In this document: piece after piece, positions 18,340-26,746 of the stretch | How the letters are laid out: the number at the start of each line of letters is the position of its first letter | How positions within the stretch are numbered: the first letter of the stretch is position 1 | NCBI GenBank assembly: GCA_029432815.1 | Contig: JAROBA010000038.1 | Span: forward strand, 1-51,638 | DNA: 51,638 nt | DNA from: Pontiellaceae bacterium B1224 | Lineage (GTDB): Bacteria > Verrucomicrobiota > Kiritimatiellia > Kiritimatiellales > Pontiellaceae | Direction: 5' to 3' | Notes under the pieces: model-generated | Told to the model about the DNA's origin: nothing | Database searches by the model: none | The model's input: the letters and a program-made list of their open reading frames with translations, nothing else | Made by a program: the position numbers and the translations under genes

Positions 18340-19561
18340 GGGTTAACTCCTTGCTGTTTATCGAGCCGGTTCGCTGACGCGTCAGGGTTTGATAAACCTG
18401 CCGCGCAATGGCCAGCTCTTCATTGGTTTGAACAACTAAAATCTTTATCCGGCTGTCTGCGGCGGCCACATCGGCCGGAAGTCCGCATAAGGCGCGGTTT
18501 TTTTCAGGATCAATGCGCAAGCCGAAACATTCGAATCCCTGACAGACGGCTTCGCGAACCTCGGCCACCTGTTCCCCGATCGTATCGGTGAAGATCACCG
18601 CATCGGCCTGCCCGACAACGGCCAGATAGGCCCCCAGATATTTTCGGATTCGCCAGATGTAGGCAGACGCCGTATTGCGGGTGGATTCATCCTGATCTGC
18701 ATCCTGCAGAATATCCCGGATATCGCCCGACATGCCACTGAGCCCAAGCACTCCGCTCTGCCGGTTCAGCACTTTTTCCACCGAATCCTCTTCTCCCTGC
18801 ATATACACCAGCATGCTCATCGTCAGCGCCGGATCAATATCCCCGCAACGCGTGCTCATGATCAGTCCCTGTAGCGGGGAAAAGCCCATCGTATTATCCA
18901 TGCTGTATCCGTTTTTCACGGCACACAGGCTGGCGCCGCCACTGCCGAGATGGCAGCTGACGGCTGAAAAACCGGTGAGCGGACATCCCGATATACGGGC
19001 CGCTTCTTCCACCACAAACTGATGACTGGTTCCGTGGAACCCATATTTCCGCAGGCCATGCCGCCGGCGGAATTCTGCCGGTATCGCATAGGTGTAGGCA
19101 TAGTCGGGAATCGTTGCATGATACGCGGTATCAAACACGGCCACCTGGGGCAGGTCCGGATAGAGTTCACGGCATTGGTGAATTAATTTCAGCGTGGGCG
19201 GATTATGCAACGGAGCAAGATCGTTCAGCCCTTCGAGCTGCAGAATGGACTGCTGGTCCATCAACGCCGGCTGCGTGAATAAAGATCCGCCGTGCACCAC
19301 CCGGTGGCCCAGCGCATCCGGGGTAAGGCCGTCTTCCTTCAACAGCTTCATCACTTCGTTAAAGGCCGCCGCATGATCCGGCATGTCTGCGTAATGCACC
19401 TGTTGTTTGTTGCCGGCGGTCTGATGATAGACCCGCGCCGGCTCTGCGGTTTGCGGCCCGACCCGCTGCGCCTCCCCCGAAGCCCGTTCGGCTTCGGCAG
19501 GAAACGTGATCAGGCGATATTTCAGCGATGAACTTCCGCAGTTAAAAACGAGCACATTCAT
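18320..19561 (-). CDS. ackA: acetate kinase
   Basis: This 413-residue protein has all the acetate kinase signatures: FNCGSSSLK at the N-terminus, HRVVHGG, FDTAYH, YGFHGTSH, STRCGDIDPA and a C-terminal TNEELAIAR segment. It interconverts acetyl phosphate plus ADP with acetate plus ATP. No phosphotransacetylase gene is in the window; pyruvate:ferredoxin oxidoreductase (29.3 kb) could supply acetyl-CoA. It is the second gene of the sigma-54-type operon, 12 bp after the M20 hydrolase, with AAAGGAG before the ATG. Confidence 0.93.
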   Translation of the reverse strand: MNVLVFNCGSSSLKYRLITFPAEAERASGEAQRVGPQTAEPARVYHQTAGNKQQVHYADMPDHAAAFNEVMKLLKEDGLTPDALGHRVVHGGSLFTQPALMDQQSILQLEGLNDLAPLHNPPTLKLIHQCRELYPDLPQVAVFDTAYHATIPDYAYTYAIPAEFRRRHGLRKYGFHGTSHQFVVEEAARISGCPLTGFSAVSCHLGSGGASLCAVKNGYSMDNTMGFSPLQGLIMSTRCGDIDPALTMSMLVYMQGEEDSVEKVLNRQSGVLGLSGMSGDIRDILQDADQDESTRNTASAYIWRIRKYLGAYLAVVGQADAVIFTDTIGEQVAEVREAVCQGFECFGLRIDPEKNRALCGLPADVAAADSRIKILVVQTNEELAIARQVYQTLTRQRTGSINSKELTHEPLGT

Positions 19562-19573
19562 GAATCTGCTCCT

Positions 19574-20791
19574 TTAAATTTCATCCGTAGTCCAACCGCA
19601 AACGGGCACTCCGATGAGTGCATGAACAATTGCGGCTGTGCCATAAACCGCCTGCCGGATTTTCGAACAGGAAACCTGTTCATCCCGCGAGTGTGCCTGG
19701 GCTTCGTTTCCAGGTCCGTAACCGATGGTCGGAATTCCGAACTCATTCACAAGTACGGCGCCGGCGGTTCCCATGCCGAGCTGGCCCAGTTCCCATTTCC
19801 CCGTGCGAACGTCGCAATCGGCTGCCTCAAGGGCCTGCCGTGCGCGCTCAATCAGACGGTTGAAGGGATCGGTTGACCAGGCATTGGAAACCCGCTGAAC
19901 CGTGACCATGCGGCCACTCTGAAGTTTCTGTTTCTCCTCATGAACCGCCACAGCGGCATGAATGTCGGGCAGCGGCTTAACCGCCAACTGCACATGATGA
20001 TCAATCTCTTCCAGAACCGCAGCAGCCGGTTGACCCTGGCCTACCCGATGCGCCATATGCACTGTCTGATAAGCGCGGCCCGTCCCATTCTGCTGCACCG
20101 GATCCACGTTGCGGATTTCCGTCCAGCCGGGTAGACTGCTTGTTTCCGTATAGTCATCCGTAATCGTCCTGGCGGCATCGCTCAGCGTTTCCGGTTCGGA
20201 ACCGTCGATGCAGATGTCGACTTCCATCCATCCGTCGTGACCGTAGTAAAGGCCCAGATCCGTCGGCTCACCAAGAATGGCATAATTCGGCATGAGACCG
20301 AATTCCGGCAGCGAGTCTTTCAACAAGCCACGCACGCCGAGGCTGGCTCCGTTTTCCTCGGCCACCGTTGCGGCCACAACCAGATTTCCTCTCAGAGGAA
20401 GCAGACTGTTTCGCAATAGCGCCCCGGCATAAACCTGAGCCGCAAGACCGCCTTTGCAGTCGGCCGCGCCCTCGCCGTGCAGTTGACCGTTAATCACCCG
20501 CCCATCATACGGCGAAGTGTTCCATCCTCTCCCCCGGGCAGGGTTCACGGTGTCCATATGACTGTTCAACAGAATGGTCGGAGCGGCATCGAATCCGGTC
20601 ATCACGCCGATCACGTTGCCATAGTCATCGCGATAGACCGAATCATAGCCAATGGTTTTCATTTCCTGCTCAATGCAGTCTGCCACGCCTGACTCTTTCA
20701 GGCTGACACTGGGGGTCTGAACCAAGTGTTGGGCAAAACCAATTTCGCGACGGCTAAGCCCGGTGTTTTTTCCTTTCAGTATGTTGTACAT
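19574..20791 (-). CDS. M20-family metallohydrolase (deacetylase or dipeptidase type)
   Basis: This 405-residue protein has the M20 zinc-site pattern: NSHMDTV, GEGAADCKGG, a catalytic EE in VAEENGAS, and a late metal-site His in AQAHSRDEQ. The N-terminal part resembles the ArgE/DapE/YgeY group. The substrate is unknown; release of acetate from an N-acetylated compound would fit the downstream ackA (inference). It is the first gene of the minus-strand operon, with AAAGGAG in front of the ATG and a sigma-54 promoter 47 bp upstream. Confidence 0.87.
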   Translation of the reverse strand: MYNILKGKNTGLSRREIGFAQHLVQTPSVSLKESGVADCIEQEMKTIGYDSVYRDDYGNVIGVMTGFDAAPTILLNSHMDTVNPARGRGWNTSPYDGRVINGQLHGEGAADCKGGLAAQVYAGALLRNSLLPLRGNLVVAATVAEENGASLGVRGLLKDSLPEFGLMPNYAILGEPTDLGLYYGHDGWMEVDICIDGSEPETLSDAARTITDDYTETSSLPGWTEIRNVDPVQQNGTGRAYQTVHMAHRVGQGQPAAAVLEEIDHHVQLAVKPLPDIHAAVAVHEEKQKLQSGRMVTVQRVSNAWSTDPFNRLIERARQALEAADCDVRTGKWELGQLGMGTAGAVLVNEFGIPTIGYGPGNEAQAHSRDEQVSCSKIRQAVYGTAAIVHALIGVPVCGWTTDEI

Positions 20792-20837
20792 GACTCACTC
20801 CTTTCCCTTTCGGGACCTTTTGCTTACATCAGCCCTA

Positions 20838-20854
20838 ATGCAAAAAGTGCGCCA
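20838..20854 (-). promoter_or_regulatory. sigma-54 (-24/-12) promoter of the M20-ackA operon
   Basis: On the minus strand the sequence is TGGCGCACTTTTTGCAT, against the consensus TGGCACG-N4-TTGCW. The invariant GG and GC are exactly 10 bp apart. A divergently encoded sigma-54 activator and upstream palindromes support it. Confidence 0.78.
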
Positions 20855-20920
20855 TCTGAGCGTTCCTATCTATCTATTTAGCAACAGGTTGTTTATGCAA
20901 TATTCACCTTTCTGCTTCAC

Positions 20921-20955
20921 TGAAATACTATTTCATTGTGAAATGTTGCGTTTCA
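20921..20955. promoter_or_regulatory. tandem palindromic activator sites between the activator and the operon
   Basis: TGAAATACTATTTCA (20921-20935) is a perfect 7-1-7 palindrome. TGAAATGTTGCGTTTCA (20939-20955) repeats its outer arms 18 bp further on. They lie 67-117 bp upstream of the sigma-54 promoter, the usual distance for enhancer sites, and abut the activator start codon, which suggests autoregulation. Confidence 0.7.
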
Positions 20956-20962
20956 TTTTAAT

Positions 20963-22603
20963 ATGCCATTTATGAAAGCCGAAGAACTCAAACTGGACGA
21001 ACTGATTCGTTTTTCCGACGGCCTTATCAGCCTGCAGGGAAGGCGTCTGATTCTGCACGATATCCGGGCGTTTGCCCATTTGCGTAAAGACCTGTTCGAA
21101 GGACTGGGGCCTGTGCCGGCCCGAAAGATACTGACCCGATTCGCCTACTTTCAGGGTCAGGAAGATGCCGCGGCCATGCAGCGCCTCTTTAAGTGGGACA
21201 GCCTGGAAGAATGGCTCCGCGCAGGCTCTGCCATGCAGTCGCTGCAGGGGCTGGCCAAAAGCGTGGTCACCGCCATCGATCTGGATCAGGAGCAAGGCTG
21301 CCTGCACATGGAACTTTCCTGGCACAACTCCTTCGAAGCCGCCGAACAGCTGGTCCTTGCCGGCGAGGGCGATCACGCCGTCTGCTGGACGCTCGCCGGT
21401 TATGCCAGTGGGTATGCCTCGTTCTGCCTCGGGAAAGAGGTGGTCTTCATCGAAAACCAGTGCAAGGCCACGGGCAAGCCCATCTGTACGGCAACCGGAC
21501 GCGATGTCGATTCATGGGGCCATCAGCTGGCCCCGCACAACGGCTATTTCCAGCAAGTGGAAATCGGACAGGAAGTTCATAAACTTTCCGAGGATTTAAA
21601 ACGGAGTGAACAGCTGCTGGCCCGGCAGCGACAACAAATGCAGCTGCTCGAGAAGAAAAACAGTCCGGCCTATTTCGAAGTGCACAGTCCGGCATTTGAA
21701 CAGGTGATTGATCTGGCCACCCGCGTGGCCGCCTATGATTCATCGGTGGTCATCAGCGGCGAGAGCGGCGTGGGAAAAGAGATTATGGCCCGGCACATTC
21801 ACCGCTGCTCCCACCGGGCGAAAAAGGCCTTCGTGGCAGTCAACTGCGCCGCACTTCCGGAAACCCTGCTCGACAGCGAATTGTTCGGCCACACCGCAGG
21901 CTCGTTCACCGGAGCCCTGCACGATCGGACCGGGCTGTTCGAAGAGGCCGATGGCGGAACCATCTTCCTCGATGAGATCGGCGACATCCCGATTGCCCTG
22001 CAGACCAAACTTTTGCGGGTTTTACAGGAGCGGGAAATTATTCGCATCGGAGAAAATCTGCCCCGTAAAGTCGATGTCCGCGTACTGACCTCCACGAACC
22101 GGGATCTGGCCCAATGCGTTCAGGCAGGCACCTTCCGGGAGGATTTGTATTACCGGTTGCGCGTCATTGAAATTGAAATCCCCGCCCTTCGGAATCGTGT
22201 GGAAGATGTACTCCCTCTCGCTCGATATTTTGTGGCCCGGTTTTCCAAAAAGTTTGAAAAACCCGACCTCCATCTCGATGCCAAGTGCCTGAATTTTCTT
22301 CAGGCCTACCGCTGGCCCGGTAACGTTCGCGAGTTGGAAAATGCCATGGAACGCGCGGTGGTGCTGTGTCGAAATGGAGCCATCCAGCCCGAGCATCTGC
22401 CGCCGGGTATTCTCCGTCCTACCGCCGGCACCGCTCCCGACTCCTTTTCCGCGCAGCGCTCGCTGGCCGAAATCGAGCACGAACACATTCAGCGTGTGCT
22501 CGAATGGACCAACGGAAACAAATCAAAAACTGCCAAGATCCTCGGAATCAGTACCGCTACCTTATGGAGGAAACTGAAAAAGCCGGAAGAGCGTTTAATC
22601 TAG
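20963..22603 (+). CDS. sigma-54-dependent activator with XylR_N and V4R sensor domains
   Basis: This 546-residue enhancer-binding protein has an N-terminal XylR_N-like ligand domain followed by a V4R segment (about 1-195, with a Cys in [12 protein letters not shown]) and a short coiled linker. The AAA+ domain carries Walker A GESGVGKE (near 266), the sigma-54 contact loop GSFTGA (near 312) and Walker [10 protein letters not shown] Fis-type HTH ends the protein ([18 protein letters not shown]). XylR/DmpR relatives sense aromatic effectors directly; the ligand here is unknown. It is divergent from the M20-ackA operon and is its probable activator. The GSFTGA loop (Ser for Ala) is a common functional variant. 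Confidence 0.9.
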   Translation: MPFMKAEELKLDELIRFSDGLISLQGRRLILHDIRAFAHLRKDLFEGLGPVPARKILTRFAYFQGQEDAAAMQRLFKWDSLEEWLRAGSAMQSLQGLAKSVVTAIDLDQEQGCLHMELSWHNSFEAAEQLVLAGEGDHAVCWTLAGYASGYASFCLGKEVVFIENQCKATGKPICTATGRDVDSWGHQLAPHNGYFQQVEIGQEVHKLSEDLKRSEQLLARQRQQMQLLEKKNSPAYFEVHSPAFEQVIDLATRVAAYDSSVVISGESGVGKEIMARHIHRCSHRAKKAFVAVNCAALPETLLDSELFGHTAGSFTGALHDRTGLFEEADGGTIFLDEIGDIPIALQTKLLRVLQEREIIRIGENLPRKVDVRVLTSTNRDLAQCVQAGTFREDLYYRLRVIEIEIPALRNRVEDVLPLARYFVARFSKKFEKPDLHLDAKCLNFLQAYRWPGNVRELENAMERAVVLCRNGAIQPEHLPPGILRPTAGTAPDSFSAQRSLAEIEHEHIQRVLEWTNGNKSKTAKILGISTATLWRKLKKPEERLI

Positions 22604-22627
22604 TCGAGTCAGCGTCTGAAGACCGTC

Positions 22628-22897
22628 AGCAGGCCTCCAGCAACAAGCCCTACTGACGATCAGGAATGCCCGTCGGGAATGGGCCGGCATGGGCAGCATG
22701 CCATGGCCGTCCTGCACAATGGAGCTGGTCAGCAGAATACTGAACGGGATGAGGTCGACGAGACCGGCAATCCCCAGGGGTTTTGCTGAATCACATCGCC
22801 GACCTGCTATTTCCCGCGCGACAGCACGTTCAGATATTCAATCACCACCACCAGCAATTACTACGACAAAACCCGTGATCATCAGGGCGTGTTTGAG
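22628..22897 (-). pseudogene. fragments resembling a multi-pass heavy-metal/Mn exporter
   Basis: On the minus strand one frame reads SVLKHALMITGFVVV and then, after a shift, VVVIEYLNVLSRGK before a stop. Closer to 22640 another frame reads LLTSSIVQDGHGMLPMPAHS. From memory, both patterns occur in the putative 10-TM heavy-metal exporter family, at its start and its end. The middle would be deleted. This accounts for the gap between the activator and ptsI; I see no intact gene there. Confidence 0.35.
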
Positions 22898-22905
22898 GAC
22901 GGATA

Positions 22906-24579
22906 TCATTGGATGGCTTCTTCGGCACAAAGCTTGCGGAAAGAATCAGCAATTACGGGTGCGATACTGAAGGAACGATAGCCCATCTTTAACAGTCGCG
23001 GGATCATCTCCACGTTTGAGGCGATTTCCCCGCAGATGGCCACATCGTTTTCACGACCGGTTTTCCGGGCTTCAGCCAGAATGAATTCGAGCAGCCACAG
23101 GAAGGCGGGGTTGGTGGGGTCGTTGAAGTCTACAACCTGCTCGTTGTCGCGGTCTGCCGCCATGAAGTATTGGAGCAGATCGTTGGTTCCGAGGTTGATG
23201 AAGTCGACCCTTGAAAGGATGTCCCGCGTGGCAATGGCCGCCGCCGGAATTTCGATCATCACACCCAGCGGGATGGAATCCAGAAATTCGGCACCTTCCT
23301 TCCGCAGGGCTTGTTTGACTTCGGTCAGAATCTGCTTGGTTTGTTCGATTTCCTCAGGCGTCGTCACCATCGGGATCAACAACGCGGTATCGGACCGATG
23401 CGCCGCGCGCAGGATTGCCCGCAACTGGATGCGCAGCTCATCCGGATTCACCATGAGATGCCGCCGGATGCCGCGGATGCCCAGCGAGGGATTGAGCCCG
23501 GTGCATGGGCAGGAAAGTCCCATCTGTTTGTCCCCGCCGATGTCGAACGTGCGGATATTCACCCGTCGCCCGGCGGCGGTCTCCACCACGCTGCGGTAGG
23601 CGCGATACTGTTCCTCTTCGGACGGCACCTGTTTGCCGGGGGTGATCAGGAACTCGGTCCGGAAAAGACCGATCCCCTCCAGGCCGTGGGCCAGCATCAG
23701 CTGGGCCTGTTCCGGATTCTCGATGTTGGCCCGCAAGGTGATCGGTTCGCCGCTGCCGGTGGTGCAACGCTGCGGGGTGGGGGACCCGTTCATCTGCGCT
23801 GTCGCAGCGACCTTTGCCTGGTAATCCTTCAGGGTTTGGGCGGACGGGTTGGCAATAAGCACGCCGCGGTCTCCATCCAGAATGACCGGCATTCCTTCAT
23901 CCACATTTTCAATCAACGCCTTGATTTTTCCAATGGCTGGAATACCGAAGCCCTTCAACAGGATGGCCGCGTGGGAAGTCAGTGCACTGCTTTCGCTCGC
24001 GAAACCCAGGCCGTTGGCCTGGTGGGTGCGGATCACCTCGGAGGGATGCAGGTGCCGCGAGACCAGTATATCGGACGACTGTATGGGGTGATGGTGCCCC
24101 CGGGGTTTCCCTGAGAGAAAAGCCAGAAGGTTCAGGGCCAGATCGCGAATATCCTCCCGGCGGGACTGCAGGTAGGGATCGCGCATGTTATTGAACTGGG
24201 CAATCAGGGTCTGCGCGTTCTGGTTCAGGCAGAATTCGGCGCACATCCCTTGCTGTTCAATACAGCTGCGCACCAGATCGTGAAACGATTCGTCGGCCAG
24301 GATTGCCTGGTGGCTTTCGAAGATGGCCTGAGCCTCGAGGTGGGAGCCCGAGTGCATGCTCGCCACATGCTTCCGCAAATGTTGTTTTGCGGCCTCAACG
24401 GCCTGGGTGTAGCGCTTCTGCTCGGAGGCGACCTGTCCCGAATCGATACGGGTTTGCGGAATGGAAACCTCGGCATCCACCATGTGGATCCGGCCAATGG
24501 CGATGCCCGGGCAGATGGATGTGCCGTGCAATACCGTTTCGCAGTCATTGCGAGTCGGTTGTTTCGATAAAGCAGTCAT
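22906..24579 (-). CDS. ptsI: PTS enzyme I (phosphoenolpyruvate-protein phosphotransferase)
   Basis: This 557-residue protein has the EI domain order: the HPr-binding/phosphohistidine half with the active His in LTSHAAILLKG (near 201, in place of the usual GGRTSHxAI), then the PEP-binding barrel with GIGLFRTEFL, FDIGGDK and the active Cys in CGEIASNVEMIPRLLKMG (near 513). It transfers phosphate from PEP to HPr. No HPr, EIIA or sugar permease gene is nearby, so its partner is unknown. GGAGG precedes the ATG. A palindrome copy lies at 23928-23942. Confidence 0.9.
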   Translation of the reverse strand: MTALSKQPTRNDCETVLHGTSICPGIAIGRIHMVDAEVSIPQTRIDSGQVASEQKRYTQAVEAAKQHLRKHVASMHSGSHLEAQAIFESHQAILADESFHDLVRSCIEQQGMCAEFCLNQNAQTLIAQFNNMRDPYLQSRREDIRDLALNLLAFLSGKPRGHHHPIQSSDILVSRHLHPSEVIRTHQANGLGFASESSALTSHAAILLKGFGIPAIGKIKALIENVDEGMPVILDGDRGVLIANPSAQTLKDYQAKVAATAQMNGSPTPQRCTTGSGEPITLRANIENPEQAQLMLAHGLEGIGLFRTEFLITPGKQVPSEEEQYRAYRSVVETAAGRRVNIRTFDIGGDKQMGLSCPCTGLNPSLGIRGIRRHLMVNPDELRIQLRAILRAAHRSDTALLIPMVTTPEEIEQTKQILTEVKQALRKEGAEFLDSIPLGVMIEIPAAAIATRDILSRVDFINLGTNDLLQYFMAADRDNEQVVDFNDPTNPAFLWLLEFILAEARKTGRENDVAICGEIASNVEMIPRLLKMGYRSFSIAPVIADSFRKLCAEEAIQ

Positions 24580-24629
24580 TCCTGATTTCCTCCAACCTTT
24601 CTATTCGTGCGACTTGTCTTTCATAAACA

Positions 24630-24705
24630 AGTAGATGCGAAACTGCACGCTTTATACAGAGTCAGGTCGATTGCCCCGCGAGCGTCCGATGGGCACGATG
24701 GTGTC
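24630..24705 (-). pseudogene. fragment of a second radical SAM gene
   Basis: The minus strand reads RGAIDLTLYKACSFASTC, matching GRSLGVDLTPYKTCSFDCVF of the intact radical SAM protein at 27559-28530. The nucleotide sequence is also clearly similar to about 28385-28450. Only the region around the cluster-binding Cys motif survives, and its third Cys spacing is broken. Confidence 0.6.
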
Positions 24706-24805
24706 AGGTCTGAGTTTTGTGATCTTACCTCTTGTTGGCCCTGTTTAGCGATGCCGACTACTGCAGCAAGTGCAATGTAGCGGAAGATTATTCCAGCCGC
24801 ATCAA

Positions 24806-25261
24806 CTACAAGTCGCGCAGATGCCCGCAATCCCGAACCAGATTGCGCATATCCTTTTTGTTGGATTCAATAAGATTCGTGAATACCTCCTTGATCCGGG
24901 GGGTCTGGGCGCGATCAATGGCCTCCTGATATAGAACCGATAGGCACTCATCAAGACGCAAGGCCTCACGCAGAATGGTGTCTATATCCATATCAGAAGT
25001 AAGTTTTAATGGATTACAGGATAGTTCCTCCACTTTATCCGCCCCGCATTTATACCAAGTATCAATGACATCCTTAGGAGCTGACTTCTCATACTCGGCA
25101 AGGGCCTGCTCATGCCGTTTTTCACATGCGCTCAGATAGTTCAATAACATTTTCACTCTCGCCTGATCGGCAACCGCACTCATTTCGTCGTAATATTTAC
25201 TCAATTGAGAATAAAATTTTCTGGCATGATCAATAATATCCAGTACTCGTTCCTGGCTCAT
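24806..25261 (-). CDS. ferritin-like helical protein
   Basis: This 151-residue, mostly helical protein carries an ExxH-like metal motif in ACEKRHEQALAEYE, acidic helices (REALRLDECLSVLYQEA), and a late Glu (LIESNKKD) in place of a full second ExxH. The layout suggests the rubrerythrin/ferritin-like superfamily, perhaps a diiron or structural variant. An AGGAGG site lies just before the ATG. The gene stands alone between ptsI and the DUF5320 group, in a region rich in redox proteins. Confidence 0.65.
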   Translation of the reverse strand: MSQERVLDIIDHARKFYSQLSKYYDEMSAVADQARVKMLLNYLSACEKRHEQALAEYEKSAPKDVIDTWYKCGADKVEELSCNPLKLTSDMDIDTILREALRLDECLSVLYQEAIDRAQTPRIKEVFTNLIESNKKDMRNLVRDCGHLRDL

Positions 25262-25661
25262 TCCTGCCTCCTTAACACTTTATTCATTTTCCTGCTACCC
25301 GATAAGCAAGCCAGCTTCAAACACAAAGCCAACTTGTTTACGCCGGCAGATTCATAGAATGCTCAAGATGTCCCGCGAAGTCTCCTTGCCATTGTGGCGA
25401 TGCGGCCTATGCAGTCATTCATCACATTCACGCTCTACGTTTCTTTTACACCTGATGGCGAAAGACGGCAATGGGTTTGCTTGTTTATCGACGATCCATT
25501 TTATCTCACGGCTGTAACGACCCCGAGGGCTCTCTGGTCATGGCCTTTCAAAAGTATCCGGGTGTTCACCGGTTGATATTCCGGTAAAATCCTGAACCAC
25601 GAAATAGCGCATTTCGGTTTCCCGTGTTATTTGCGTATTCCGTGGTTCTGTTCTTGTTGGT
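25262..25661. other. 400-bp spacer, no gene recognised
   Basis: Both strands carry only short frames without family resemblance. The part next to the DUF5320 gene contains the inverted repeat at 25594-25648. No promoter could be assigned with confidence. Confidence 0.5.
25594..25648. repeat. inverted repeat downstream of the DUF5320 gene
   Basis: An arm starting GAACCACGAAATAGCGCA (25594) pairs imperfectly with an arm ending CCGTGGTTC (25648). The core CCACGAAAT is shared with the element at 49664-49690, so both may belong to one repeat family. Confidence 0.5.
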
Positions 25662-25973
25662 TTAGTCTTCGGATTCAAGCGTTCCGATTTGTTGCCGGAT
25701 CGTTTCCAGCTCGGATTCAAGCCCGGCGGACTGCGCCTTGAGCGCATCGAGCTGCTGCTCGCGGGTCGGCGGGGTGTACGACGCTGCCGCTCCCCAATTG
25801 CCAAAACGACCGAATCCCTGGCCGCGGCCCATGCCGCGTGCACCGTATCCGCGGCCCCGGCCGAAACCGAAACCCGGTACTGCATTGTTCATTTGTCCCG
25901 ATGCGCATGTTCCCGCACCGCGTCCTGTCATGGGCCCCATTCCCTGGGGACCTGTTCTATCTCCTGCCGGCAT
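25662..25973 (-). CDS. DUF5320 family protein
   Basis: This 103-residue protein starts MPAGDRTGPQGMGPMTGRGA, the signature of DUF5320. A Gly/Arg/Phe-rich middle (GFGRGRGYGARGMGRGQGF) follows and the C-terminus is a short coiled coil (QQLDALKAQSAGLESELETI). Members usually accompany dinitrogenase Fe-Mo cofactor-like (NifX-type) proteins in anaerobes; their function is unknown. It is last in the DUF134 operon. Confidence 0.85.
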   Translation of the reverse strand: MPAGDRTGPQGMGPMTGRGAGTCASGQMNNAVPGFGFGRGRGYGARGMGRGQGFGRFGNWGAAASYTPPTREQQLDALKAQSAGLESELETIRQQIGTLESED

Positions 25974-26001
25974 GTTATGCCTCCTTCTGTTACAGGTTTA
26001 A

Positions 26002-26205
26002 TTATTTTCCTCGTCCGCCGCCGCGACCTGCGCCGCGTCCGCCGTTTTTGGCACCGCGACCTAGGCCGAGTCCGGCTCCGCCGCCGCCGCGCGGGGCTCC
26101 TGTTCCGCGACCCATCGGGTTCCCGGCTCTCTGTCCGAGACTCCGTCCGGTTCCTGGACCTTTTCCTTCCGGTCCTTTTTTATCTCCACCTGGCATCTTG
26201 CTCAC
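26002..26205 (-). CDS. small Gly/Arg-rich DUF5320-like protein
   Basis: This 67-residue protein reads MSKMPGGDKKGPEGKGPGTG and continues as almost pure Gly/Arg/Ala. The start resembles DUF5320, but the coiled-coil tail is missing. The ribosome-binding site GGAGG and position (33 bp after the DUF134 gene, 28 bp before the full DUF5320 gene) support a real gene. It is low-complexity, basic and of unknown function. Confidence 0.7.
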   Translation of the reverse strand: MSKMPGGDKKGPEGKGPGTGRSLGQRAGNPMGRGTGAPRGGGGAGLGLGRGAKNGGRGAGRGGGRGK

Positions 26206-26238
26206 CTCCTTAGGTGTTATTTAGCCGTTGTATTAAAA

Positions 26239-26604
26239 TTATTTTTGTCCGTGCCGCCGACCATGTCGACCGCGCCGCCCCGCGTCGACGGACTGTTCCG
26301 GGGATTCCTGGAAATTGAGCGGCGCATCGCCCTGTTGCAGTTGCAACGCTTCACCATGGGCAAGGGCAAGCGCTGTTTTCTTTCGTCCCGCGGCCAGAAG
26401 CCGAGCAATCGTCGACTGTGAAATACCCATTTGTTCCGCCGCCTCAGTCTGCTTCAGCTGCTCACCGTCTACCAGGCGCATCGCCTCCAGCTCGTCCAGT
26501 TCAATCGTCGTGGTTCGCAGAATCTTCGCGGGAACTCCCGCCGGTTTGAAAAAAGTACAATCCGGACTATGCCCGATTGATCGTCCTCTATGGGGTCTTG
26601 CCAT
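26239..26604 (-). CDS. DUF134 family DNA-binding protein
   Basis: This 121-residue protein has a DUF134 core: MARPHRGR start, DELEAMRLVDGEQLKQTEAA, and a helix-turn-helix EAAEQMGISQSTIARLLAAG. It is probably a transcriptional regulator of the small operon it leads. In other anaerobes DUF134 genes accompany NifX-like and DUF5320 genes. GAGGAAGG precedes the ATG and a good sigma-70 promoter lies 34 bp upstream. Confidence 0.9.
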   Translation of the reverse strand: MARPHRGRSIGHSPDCTFFKPAGVPAKILRTTTIELDELEAMRLVDGEQLKQTEAAEQMGISQSTIARLLAAGRKKTALALAHGEALQLQQGDAPLNFQESPEQSVDAGRRGRHGRRHGQK

Positions 26605-26637
26605 GATCCAACCCTTCCTCTCTTTAGGTTCGTTATG

Positions 26638-26665
26638 AATATATACCCATAATGAAAGCTGTCAA
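26638..26665 (-). promoter_or_regulatory. sigma-70 promoter of the DUF134-DUF5320 operon
   Basis: On the minus strand TTGACA and TATATT are separated by 16 bp, giving a short leader to the DUF134 ATG. Confidence 0.7.
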
Positions 26666-26746
26666 GCGGGTTGTTCGAACTTTTCGGGAATCAATCCTGT
26701 AAACGGTGTAAGCTGCAACCAGACCGTGTGTGTTCTGAAAATCCGA

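Noticed and set aside
23311-24114. 267-codon open frame opposite ptsI
   Set aside because: Shadow of ptsI, which has all enzyme I motifs on the other strand.
24621-24830. 69-codon open frame on the minus strand
   Set aside because: It is not an intact gene: only part of it is homologous to a radical SAM protein, reported as a pseudogene fragment.
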